NCBI GenBank assembly: GCA_947856335.1
Contig: CANUCD010000064.1
Location: forward strand, 1-5,536
Source of the DNA: an uncultured Bacilli bacterium
Lineage (GTDB): Bacteria > Bacillota_I > Bacilli_A > RF39 > UBA660
Length of the DNA: 5,536 nt
Direction of reading: 5' to 3'
Of this stretch, positions 1 through 5,536 are shown in pieces (the first letter of the stretch is position 1; each line of letters starts with the position of its first letter). The position numbers were made by a program, and so were the translations under genes. The notes beneath the pieces are model-generated. The model was given only the letters and a program-made list of their open reading frames with translations. It had not been told where the DNA came from and did not search any database.

Positions 1-161
1 TAGAAGAAGCCAAAGATTTAATCAAAAAAAATTCCAGACATTATGCCAAAAGACAATATACTTGGTTTAATAATCAAATGAATATAAATTGGTTTCAAGT
101 AGACTTTGAAAATTTTAATAATACAATAGATGAAGTAATAAAATTTATTGAAGACAAATAG
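1..161 (+). CDS. miaA: tRNA dimethylallyltransferase MiaA, C-terminal fragment (5' end outside window)
   Basis: Reading from base 3, an open frame gives 52 residues before a TAG stop at 159-161; the start lies left of the window. The fragment contains NSRHYAKRQYTWFNNQ followed by NINWF, which matches the conserved C-terminal R-x-Y-A-K-R-Q-x-T-W-F block of bacterial MiaA, and it ends with a short helix (DEVIKFIEDK) as in Bacillus MiaA. MiaA transfers a dimethylallyl group to N6 of adenosine 37 in tRNAs reading UNN codons and acts in the cytoplasm. The ATP-binding P-loop and catalytic residues lie upstream and cannot be seen. The cca start follows 8 nt after the stop, so the two genes are very probably co-transcribed. 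Identity rests on the terminal motif alone, but that motif is highly specific. Confidence 0.92.
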   Translation, partial: EEAKDLIKKNSRHYAKRQYTWFNNQMNINWFQVDFENFNNTIDEVIKFIEDK

Positions 162-167
162 GGTGAT
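162..167 (+). promoter_or_regulatory. Ribosome binding site of cca (GGTGAT)
   Basis: GGTGAT directly after the miaA stop complements the 16S rRNA 3' end (complement of ...GGAGGTGATC). It decides the start of cca: the only in-frame start codons it can serve are the tandem TTG codons at 170 and 173. The nearby ATG at 166-168 overlaps the site, is out of frame, and meets a stop after four codons. Confidence 0.5.
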
Positions 168-169
168 GA

Positions 170-1267
170 TTGTTGAATAAAATAATTAAAAATATATTAA
201 CTAAAATAGAAAATGAGGGCTATGAAGCTTATGTAGTAGGGGGATATGTTCGTGACTTACTAGTGGGAATTTCTTCATATGATATTGATATTTGTACTAA
301 TGCCACCCCCAAAGAGTTATTAAATATTTATCCAAATGCTTCTTGTAAAAACTTAGGAGGAATAGAATTTAAATTTAAGGAATATCATATAGAAATATCA
401 ACTTATCGTGAAGAAATCAAATATAAAAATCGTCATCCCATTGAATTTAATTATATTAACAATTTAGTTGTTGACTTACAACGACGAGATTTTACTATTA
501 ACGCTATATGTATGAATAGTAGAGGAGAAATAATAGATTTAGTCGGTGGAATAGATGATTTAAGTGAATTAAAAGTAAAAATGATAGGTAATCCCTCAAA
601 AAAAATAAAAGAAGACCCTCTACGTATTTTAAGAGCTATTCGTATTGCTACAATTCTAAACTTTAATTTAGATAGAGAACTATATAAAGAAATAAAAGAA
701 AACAAAAAGTTAATTTTAACTTTATCAAACACTAGAATAAAAGAAGAACTAGATAAAATATTATTATCAAAAAATGTAAAAAAAGGTCTAAATTTATTAG
801 AAGATATAGGTATTATTAGCATCTTAAAAATAAGTAATTGGGAAAATATTGTCCCTGTAAAAAACTTAGAGGGAATGTATGCTCAATTAAATATAAATAT
901 TGATATTCCCTTTACCAAAGAAGAAAAAAATAACATTGAAAATATACGCAAAATCATAAATAAACCATCTATCACCAAAGAAATAATTTATCGCTATGGT
1001 TTATATCTATCATTAGTCGCTGGTGAAATACAAAATATAGATAAAAAAGTAATAAATAAAATGTATAATGAATTACCAATCCATGACAAAAAAGAAATAG
1101 TCCTAACTGCCAAAGAAATAAAAGAAATATTAAATATAGAATATTCTAAAACCATAGGTATTATCTTAAAAAACTTAGAAGAACAAATAATAAATGATAA
1201 AGTAAAAAACAAAAAGACAGAACTAAAAAAATATATAATAGAACATAAAAGTGAGTGGTTAAAATGA
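170..1267 (+). CDS. cca: CCA tRNA nucleotidyltransferase (class II, Bacillota type)
   Basis: Adds or repairs the 3'-terminal CCA of tRNAs from CTP and ATP without a nucleic acid template. The 365-residue product shows the class II motifs in order: VVGGYVRD (residues 22-29); the metal-binding D-x-D in YDIDICT (D38, D40); the RRDFTINA block (105-112) followed by DLVGG (123-127); the nucleotide-recognition E-D-x-x-R helix EDPLRILRAIR (148-158); and TRIKEELDKIL after it. The C-terminal ILKNLEEQI...VKNKKTELKK resembles the tail of Bacillus Cca. There is no HD phosphohydrolase domain, as expected for this group. The length is somewhat below the roughly 400 residues of Bacillus enzymes, with the shortening in the divergent tRNA-binding body and tail. 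No in-frame ATG precedes the GG-x-VRD motif, so the start must be TTG (170 or 173). The TGA stop overlaps the dnaD ATG. Only one nucleotidyltransferase of this family is visible, so a full CCA-adding role is the simplest reading; a split CC-/A-adding role cannot be excluded from one window. Confidence 0.96.
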   Translation: MLNKIIKNILTKIENEGYEAYVVGGYVRDLLVGISSYDIDICTNATPKELLNIYPNASCKNLGGIEFKFKEYHIEISTYREEIKYKNRHPIEFNYINNLVVDLQRRDFTINAICMNSRGEIIDLVGGIDDLSELKVKMIGNPSKKIKEDPLRILRAIRIATILNFNLDRELYKEIKENKKLILTLSNTRIKEELDKILLSKNVKKGLNLLEDIGIISILKISNWENIVPVKNLEGMYAQLNINIDIPFTKEEKNNIENIRKIINKPSITKEIIYRYGLYLSLVAGEIQNIDKKVINKMYNELPIHDKKEIVLTAKEIKEILNIEYSKTIGIILKNLEEQIINDKVKNKKTELKKYIIEHKSEWLK

Positions 1268-1896
1268 ATTTAGATTATTTTAAAAGTCAAAAATATATAA
1301 CAAATAATTTATTTGTCAAAAAAGCGATAGCTTTAAAGTTAAGCTTAGAAGAATTTATTATGCTAACTTATTTTGATAATGATTATAATAGTTATTTAAA
1401 TATGGATGAATTAAGTAAAAATATAGGTTTATCAAGTGAAAAAGCTTATGAAACATTTACTAATCTATTAAGTAAGAAACTAATTGATGTTAAAACTGAA
1501 AAAGATATCGAAGGTCGTATGATAGAAAAAGTATGTCTAGATAATTTCTATACAATGATTGTAGAAGAAAAACAAAACATTATCAAAGAAGAGAAAAAAA
1601 CAGATATTTATGCTGAGTTTGAAAAAGAATTTGCAAGACCTATTACTAGTATGGAATATGAAATAATAGGGGCTTGGTTAGAACATAATTACAGTGAAGA
1701 ACTAATAGTAGGAGCCTTAAAAGAAGCAGTATATAATGGAGTTAGAAATCTAAGATATATTGATAAAATATTATATGAATGGAATAAAAAAGGCTTTAAA
1801 ACAATGGAGGATGTAAATAATCATTTAATAAAAAGGGAGCCCAAAAAGGAGGAAAGTGAGTTATTTGATTATAACTGGTTAGATGATGAAGAGTGA
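1264..1896 (+). CDS. dnaD: DnaD replication initiation/primosome protein
   Basis: DnaD is a DNA-remodelling protein that acts with DnaB and DnaI to load the replicative helicase at oriC and at restarting forks in low-GC Gram-positives. From the ATG the product is 210 residues. An N-terminal winged-helix DDBH1 domain (about 1-95) contains LNMDELSKNIGLSSEKAYE-like helix-turn-helix spacing. A charged linker (about 100-113) follows, then a DDBH2 domain (about 114-180) opening with IYAEFEKEFARP and carrying the signature Y-x3-I-x3-W as YIDKILYEW (165-173), then NKKGFKT. The tail ends in YNWLDDEE, similar to the YNWL end of B. subtilis DnaD. ATG 1264 was chosen over the in-frame GTG at 1255 because it forms an ATGA overlap with the cca stop and suits the domain start. 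The Shine-Dalgarno is weak (GTGAG at 1251-1255), so translation probably relies on reinitiation from cca. It overlaps nth by 14 nt. Confidence 0.95.
   Translation: MNLDYFKSQKYITNNLFVKKAIALKLSLEEFIMLTYFDNDYNSYLNMDELSKNIGLSSEKAYETFTNLLSKKLIDVKTEKDIEGRMIEKVCLDNFYTMIVEEKQNIIKEEKKTDIYAEFEKEFARPITSMEYEIIGAWLEHNYSEELIVGALKEAVYNGVRNLRYIDKILYEWNKKGFKTMEDVNNHLIKREPKKEESELFDYNWLDDEE
1846..1882 (+). promoter_or_regulatory. Possible translational leader of nth: strong Shine-Dalgarno and 8-codon minicistron inside the dnaD end
   Basis: AAGGAGG at 1846-1852 is the strongest Shine-Dalgarno-like sequence in the + strand operon, yet it lies about 30 nt before the nth ATG, too far to serve it directly. Three bases later a GTG (1856) opens an 8-codon frame (V-S-Y-L-I-I-T-G) whose TAG at 1880-1882 touches the nth ATG at 1883. 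No good ribosome site lies immediately before nth. Ribosomes ending this minicistron, or dnaD itself, could reinitiate on nth. In the dnaD frame the site encodes Lys-Glu-Glu, so chance is a real alternative. Confidence 0.3.
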
Positions 1897-2506
1897 AGAA
1901 ATAATAAAAATTCTTGATAAATATTATAAAGATGCTAGATGTGAATTAAATTATACTAAAGATTATGAACTTTTAATAGCAACTGTTTTAAGTGCTCAAT
2001 GTACAGATAAAAGAGTTAATATGGTAACTAAAGAATTATTTTCTAAATATGATTTAAAAGGCTTAAAAATTGCTCCCCTAAAAGATATTGAAGATATTAT
2101 AAGACCATGTGGTTCTTATACTAAAAAAGCAGTTTATATTAAAAAAATTGCAACTAAATTACTAGAAGATTATCAAGGAAAAGTTCCAAATAATAGAGAA
2201 TATCTAGAAAGTTTGCCAGGAGTAGGGAGAAAAACTTGTAATGTCGTTTTAGCAAATATTTATAATATACCTGCTATTGCCGTAGATACACATGTATCTA
2301 GAGTATCTATAAGACTTGGACTTGCTAGAAAAAATGATGACGTAAGAACGATTGAAGAAAAACTAATGAAAAAGTTTCCTCAAGATAAATGGAGTAGACT
2401 TCATCATCAACTTGTATTATTTGGAAGATACAATTGTACAGCAAGAAATCCAAAATGTGACGAATGTTTATTTAAACAAAATTGTAAATATTTTACTAAA
2501 AAATAA
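1883..2506 (+). CDS. nth: Endonuclease III (DNA glycosylase/AP lyase)
   Basis: Removes oxidised pyrimidines and nicks the resulting abasic site in base-excision repair. The 207-residue product is full length for the family. It has the early SAQCTDKRVN motif (37-46), the helix-hairpin-helix LPGVGRKT (111-118) with catalytic Lys117 (E. coli K120), and AVDTHVSR with catalytic Asp135 (E. coli D138). Four cysteines, at 185, 192, 195 and 201, have the exact C-x6-C-x2-C-x5-C spacing of the [4Fe-4S] loop. The lysine separates it from MutY, which lacks it. Two ATG codons in tandem (1883, 1886) could start it; both overlap the end of dnaD, and no close Shine-Dalgarno is present, so translation is probably coupled to upstream termination. 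The dnaD-nth order is the same as in Bacillus. It is the last gene before the hairpin at 2506-2531. Confidence 0.98.
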   Translation: MMKSEEIIKILDKYYKDARCELNYTKDYELLIATVLSAQCTDKRVNMVTKELFSKYDLKGLKIAPLKDIEDIIRPCGSYTKKAVYIKKIATKLLEDYQGKVPNNREYLESLPGVGRKTCNVVLANIYNIPAIAVDTHVSRVSIRLGLARKNDDVRTIEEKLMKKFPQDKWSRLHHQLVLFGRYNCTARNPKCDECLFKQNCKYFTKK

Positions 2507-2531
2507 AAATTACTCATCTAAGAGTAATTTT
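2506..2531. terminator. Hairpin terminator between convergent genes, strongest for the - strand
   Basis: AAAATTACTC (2506-2515) and GAGTAATTTT (2522-2531) form a perfect 10-bp stem with a 6-nt loop. Read on the - strand, the stem runs into TTTTT-A-TTTTTT (2509-2498), a proper U-tract. Read on the + strand it is followed only by a short T run ending at 2531 and then ATTGTG, so it should work less well for the miaA-cca-dnaD-nth operon. It overlaps the stop codons of both nth (TAA 2504-2506) and the - strand gene (TAA 2532-2530). The stem is AT-rich, so its strength is uncertain. Confidence 0.72.
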
Positions 2532-3060
2532 ATTGTGACTTAATATCTTTATCTTCTAGTAATTTTTCAAATTCTAAAGCAGTATGAATTCCCTCACTTG
2601 CTAGTTCTCCGTCTTGAAAATAAAGAATAACAGGAATATCATCAATTACATTTTCTTTAATTTCTAAAGCTTCGGCAATCTCTTTTTTATAATTTGTATT
2701 ATTTTCTTTAATATCTGTAACATTTAAAAAATAAAACGAGCTATCTAAATAATATTCATCAATTAGTGGTTTTAACTTCTTTTCTAAATTATAGACATCT
2801 TTATCATTAGTATAACTAATATAGACAAAATAATAATTTGGTGTCTCAGATAAAACTGCCTGTATTTCATCAATATTATTCATCTCTAAACTAATTGTAT
2901 CAGTACTTACTAAATAACTTTGTAAGTATTTTTCTTGTTCTCTGACATCATCCCATTTACGAAAGTATAAAGCAAGAAAAATTATGGCTAAAATAATAAA
3001 TAAGCCTACAAAATACTTCTTTAAAGATTGATTTTTATATTTTATTTTATTTGCTGCCAT
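2530..3060 (-). CDS. Membrane-anchored thioredoxin-fold-like protein without cysteines, function unknown
   Basis: The 176-residue product has a basic N-terminus (KIKYKNQSLKK), one hydrophobic segment at about residues 16-33 and then a charged region, which predicts a single-pass anchor with the C-terminal domain outside the cell. Residues 75-150 look like a thioredoxin fold. A strand YYFVYISY (76-83) leads into the place where the active-site loop would be (TNDKDV), then a helix and a second strand (FYFLNVTD, 109-116). IPVILYFQDGEL (142-153) has the position and form of the cis-proline strand, with Pro143. There is no cysteine anywhere, so it cannot be a dithiol oxidoreductase. A strong Shine-Dalgarno GGAGGG (3071-3066) lies 5 nt before the ATG. 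It lies downstream of ftsK with a 58-nt gap containing its own likely promoter. The fold assignment is my inference from the pattern; a structural or chaperone-like envelope role is possible. I do not recognise a named family. Confidence 0.88.
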   Translation of the reverse strand: MAANKIKYKNQSLKKYFVGLFIILAIIFLALYFRKWDDVREQEKYLQSYLVSTDTISLEMNNIDEIQAVLSETPNYYFVYISYTNDKDVYNLEKKLKPLIDEYYLDSSFYFLNVTDIKENNTNYKKEIAEALEIKENVIDDIPVILYFQDGELASEGIHTALEFEKLLEDKDIKSQ

Positions 3061-3065
3061 AACAT

Positions 3066-3110
3066 CCCTCCATTAAGTATATTTTATCACATTATAATCT
3101 TATTTGTAAA
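3066..3110 (-). promoter_or_regulatory. Predicted sigma-A-type promoter and ribosome site of the thioredoxin-like gene
   Basis: On the - strand, TTTACA (3110-3105), 18 nt, then TAAAAT (3086-3081) preceded by TGA gives an extended -10 promoter with 5 of 6 matches in each hexamer. A perfect TATAAT also occurs at 3096-3091 but lacks a suitably spaced -35. The Shine-Dalgarno GGAGGG follows at 3071-3066. I see no hairpin terminator between the ftsK stop and this promoter, so read-through from ftsK is also likely. In such AT-rich DNA promoter-like hexamers arise by chance. Confidence 0.45.
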
Positions 3111-3118
3111 TTGTTTTT

Positions 3119-5347
3119 TTATTCGCTCTTATCTTCTAATTTAACTAAAACTTCTCGTGGTTTAGACCCATTTGGAGGACCTACAATACCTCTTTCTTCA
3201 AGTAAATCAACAACTCTAGCAGCTCTATTATAACCAAGTCTAAATCTTCTTTGGAGTAGACTTGTACTTACTTTACCAGTTTCTATAGCAAACTCAACAA
3301 TCTCGTTATATAGGGGATCATCATACTCTTGAGTCTCATTAGGTAGACCATGAATACCACTACCTGTAGCATCCAAATTCTGCATTTCTTCACTATAATG
3401 AGCAACTTGTTCTTTACATACATAATCAATAATTCTTTTAATTTCATTATCACTAATAAAACATCCTTGAATACGAATTGGAACATTTTCACCCATAGGC
3501 AAATAAAGCATATCACCTTTACCAAGTAATTTTTCTGCACCACTCATATCAAGTATTGTTCTAGAATCAATATTTGATGCTACTGCAAAAGCAATACGAG
3601 ACGGAATATTTGCTTTAACAACACCAGTAATTACATCTGTTGATGGTCTTTGGGTTGCAACAATAAGGTGAATACCTGCTGCTCTAGCCATTTGGGTAAT
3701 TCTCATAATTGAATCTTCAACTTCTTTTGAAGCTACAAGCATTAAATCAGCAAGTTCATCTATAATAGCAACAATATAAGGCATTTTAGGTATATTGGTA
3801 TTTTTAGCTTTATTTTCTTTTCCCACCCAATCATTATAACCAGCTATATTCTTAACATTCGCATCACTAAACATATCATATCTCTTATCCATTTCTGCTA
3901 CTAACTTTTGAAGAGCTATACTAGCTTTCTTAGGATCACTTACAACTGGACATAAAAGATGAGGAACACCATTATAATTTGAAAGCTCTACCTTTTTAGG
4001 GTCAACTAACACTAGTTTTACTTCATCAGGTTTATAACGCATCAAAATAGAACAAATCATTGTATTTGTACATACAGACTTACCAGAACCAGTAGAACCA
4101 GCAATTAAAAGATGAGGCATCTTTGATATATCAGCAAGTTGAGGTCTACCCATAATATCTTTGCCTAAGGCAACCACAATTTTTGCATCACTCATCGCTT
4201 TTGACTCATGAGCAAGAACTTCTCTAAATTTAACAGCACTAATACTTGGATTAGGAATTTCTACACCAATAGTACTTTTACCAGGAATAGGTGCTTGTAT
4301 TCTTACATCTTTAGCAGCCAGTGCCAAAGCAATCTCTTTATTGATACCAACAATCCTAGATACTTTTGTCCCACTTGGCACTTTTACTTCATACTGAGTA
4401 ACTGCAGGTCCAATATGAATTTCTACTACTTGACCATTGATTTGAAAATCCCTAAGCACTCTTTCTAAATTCTCTTTATTACTACGTACGTAATTATTAG
4501 AAGCTACATTTTTCTTAGGTAAAGTTGCATCATCTAATAAAGATAGGGGAGGAAGAGTATAATTACTACTTACTTCATAAATACTTTCTTTATTTGTCTC
4601 TAAATTTTCTTTTTGAGGTTCTTTAATAGTCTTTAACTCATCCATACTGGTAATAATAATTTTATCATTTTTCTTTTCTTCAAACTCTTGATCTTCCTCA
4701 TAAGCATAAGTATCATCTTTAATAGGTTTTTCTTTAATCTCTCTATTTTTAAGATTCTTAATAAACCCTTTAATCTTATTATATATATCAGAAAAAGTAA
4801 GATTAAAAAACAAAATAAGCCCAAATATAACTAATATAACACATACAATTTTTGTACCTGTAAGTCCAAATAAACTACTAAGAGCAACAGAAAATATAGC
4901 TCCTATAACACCTCCACCAATCTCAATAGTAGCATCCCCACTTGTAAATAAAGCTGTATTACTTCCAATAGTAGATATTCTTTCCATATATTGATTGATA
5001 GTAGTCTCAAATATATCAGAAGTATTTTCACATTCTCTAATAAAACCAAAATGACTAGCTACTAAAACAACAATAATTAAAACATATAATCCAACTAATC
5101 GCTGACTAAAAAATTTAGGTAAACTTCTTTTAACAAGCATATAAAAGCCAAGAACTAAAAGAAACATTAAAAGAAATATCCAAGCCCATCCTCCTACTAA
5201 AAACATTGCAAATTTCTTTATAAAAGAACCAACTGGACCAAATCCAAATCCAATAATCCCAATTAGTATCAATATAAGACCAGTAAGTTCAGCACTAATT
5301 CCTACTTTTGTCTCTTCATCACTTTTTGTTTTTTTCTTCTTTGCCAT
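3119..5347 (-). CDS. ftsK: FtsK/SpoIIIE family DNA translocase
   Basis: A septal, ATP-driven motor that pumps chromosomal DNA out of the closing division septum (or into a forespore, if the host sporulates). The 742-residue product is close to the usual length of Gram-positive members. It has a lysine-rich N-terminus; hydrophobic membrane segments at about 21-39, 47-72, 84-101 and 166-184, with a preceding glycine-rich hydrophobic stretch (144-162); an outside loop at about 102-143; and a charged, low-complexity cytoplasmic linker (about 190-285). The alpha/beta motor follows, with Walker A GSTGSGKS (417-424), LVLVDPKKVEL (445-455), Walker B AIIDELAD (527-534) and ARAAGIHLIVATQRPS (554-569). 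The C-terminal gamma winged helix (about 676-735) retains SLLQRRFRLGYNRAARVVDLLEERG (two parts: 697-709 and 710-720), which reads polar DNA guide sequences. The ATG is preceded by GGTGA (5358-5354) at good spacing. FtsK and SpoIIIE cannot be told apart by sequence alone, and no sporulation gene is visible here. The membrane segments separate it from soluble SftA. Confidence 0.97.
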   Translation of the reverse strand: MAKKKKTKSDEETKVGISAELTGLILILIGIIGFGFGPVGSFIKKFAMFLVGGWAWIFLLMFLLVLGFYMLVKRSLPKFFSQRLVGLYVLIIVVLVASHFGFIRECENTSDIFETTINQYMERISTIGSNTALFTSGDATIEIGGGVIGAIFSVALSSLFGLTGTKIVCVILVIFGLILFFNLTFSDIYNKIKGFIKNLKNREIKEKPIKDDTYAYEEDQEFEEKKNDKIIITSMDELKTIKEPQKENLETNKESIYEVSSNYTLPPLSLLDDATLPKKNVASNNYVRSNKENLERVLRDFQINGQVVEIHIGPAVTQYEVKVPSGTKVSRIVGINKEIALALAAKDVRIQAPIPGKSTIGVEIPNPSISAVKFREVLAHESKAMSDAKIVVALGKDIMGRPQLADISKMPHLLIAGSTGSGKSVCTNTMICSILMRYKPDEVKLVLVDPKKVELSNYNGVPHLLCPVVSDPKKASIALQKLVAEMDKRYDMFSDANVKNIAGYNDWVGKENKAKNTNIPKMPYIVAIIDELADLMLVASKEVEDSIMRITQMARAAGIHLIVATQRPSTDVITGVVKANIPSRIAFAVASNIDSRTILDMSGAEKLLGKGDMLYLPMGENVPIRIQGCFISDNEIKRIIDYVCKEQVAHYSEEMQNLDATGSGIHGLPNETQEYDDPLYNEIVEFAIETGKVSTSLLQRRFRLGYNRAARVVDLLEERGIVGPPNGSKPREVLVKLEDKSE

Positions 5348-5353
5348 CTTACT

Positions 5354-5393
5354 TCACCATTATAATTATAACGTACTATCTAAATTTATGCAA
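5354..5393 (-). promoter_or_regulatory. Predicted sigma-A-type promoter and ribosome site of ftsK, with a very short leader
   Basis: On the - strand, TTGCAT (5393-5388), exactly 17 nt, then a perfect TATAAT (5370-5365) gives a plausible promoter. A second TATAAT follows directly (5364-5359), so the two make a 12-bp palindrome at 5360-5371. Transcription from the first -10 would start close to the GG of GGTGA (5358-5354), leaving only about 10-12 nt before the ATG at 5347, just enough for the Shine-Dalgarno. The -35 is a weak match (3 of 6). Confidence 0.5.
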
Positions 5394-5536
5394 ATAAATA
5401 TTCGCTTAAATTATATGATAAGATGTAAATGATAGTTGCTAAATAATAAATTATGAATTAAAAGTTACTTAATAATCATTTTTATATTATAATCTAATTA
5501 CATATAAAAGTAGCATATATTATAAAAAGTGATGAA

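Noticed and set aside
598..605. Run of eight adenines in cca, and a similar run in miaA (24-31)
   Set aside because: Such runs can cause polymerase slippage, but they are expected in Lys-rich genes of this base composition, and both frames are intact. Nothing suggests programmed frameshifting.
451..822. 123-codon open frame on the - strand, opposite cca
   Set aside because: It is the antisense shadow of the highly A-rich cca gene. The product is a low-complexity Phe/Ile/Ser/Leu-rich string with no recognisable domain, and the cca frame carries all the family motifs.
1255..1263. GTG at 1255 as the dnaD start, three codons upstream
   Set aside because: The ATG at 1264 makes the typical ATGA stop-start overlap with cca, and the extra residues add nothing conserved.
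4208..4468. 86-codon open frame on the + strand inside ftsK
   Set aside because: It lies opposite the conserved FtsK motor-region coding sequence, and its Asn/Ser/Phe/Tyr-rich product resembles no protein family.
5394..5536. Possible start of a divergent + strand gene at the right edge (ATG at 5532, with TATAAT at 5488-5493)
   Set aside because: Only five bases follow the ATG, the upstream GTG is not a convincing ribosome site, and TATAAT-like hexamers are common in such AT-rich DNA. The frame cannot be tested in this window. I also found no convincing repeat or hairpin here.
1..5536. CRISPR array, insertion sequence, tRNA/rRNA gene, riboswitch or a new defence/biosynthetic system
   Set aside because: I saw no regularly spaced repeats, transposase motifs, tRNA-like cloverleaf or structured leader on either strand. 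Nearly all the sequence is explained by six housekeeping or hypothetical genes.

Overview
This is an ordinary chromosomal housekeeping window from a very AT-rich bacterium. The gene content points to the Bacillota, in or near the Bacilli: DnaD is largely confined to that group, dnaD-nth is a classic Bacilli gene pair, and the FtsK/SpoIIIE protein has the Gram-positive architecture. TGA is used as a real stop for cca and dnaD, and every tryptophan codon I checked is TGG. The genome therefore uses code 11 and is not a code-4 Mycoplasma. Several start sites carry GGTGA-type Shine-Dalgarno sequences, which pair with the 3' end of Bacillota-type 16S rRNA. An uncultured, small-genome gut Bacilli lineage would fit, but that is inference; no species is assigned.

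Layout. Positions 1-2506 (+ strand) hold a tightly packed operon: the C-terminal 52 codons of miaA, then cca (TTG start), dnaD (ATGA overlap with cca) and nth (14-nt overlap with dnaD). A 10-bp perfect hairpin at 2506-2531 separates this operon from two genes on the - strand and ends transcription arriving from that side. These are a small membrane-anchored, cysteine-free thioredoxin-fold-like protein (2530-3060) and, upstream of it, a full-length ftsK/spoIIIE DNA translocase (3119-5347). Each - strand gene has a plausible sigma-A-type promoter just upstream. The last 189 bases (5348-5536) hold the ftsK promoter and otherwise AT-rich sequence in which I recognise no gene.

Function. The + strand operon combines two tRNA maturation enzymes (A37 prenylation by MiaA, 3'-CCA addition by Cca) with a replication-initiation/restart protein (DnaD) and a base-excision-repair glycosylase (Nth). 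In Bacillus subtilis cca lies upstream of dnaD-nth but is separated from it by many genes (birA, pan, dinG, aspB, asnS and others). Here the interval is gone and the genes overlap. FtsK pumps DNA through the closing septum.

I found no CRISPR array, mobile element, tRNA/rRNA gene, riboswitch or new biological system. The items most worth a second look are the cysteine-free thioredoxin-like protein, a strong Shine-Dalgarno plus 8-codon minicistron ending directly against the nth start codon, and the compaction of the miaA-cca-dnaD-nth cluster.
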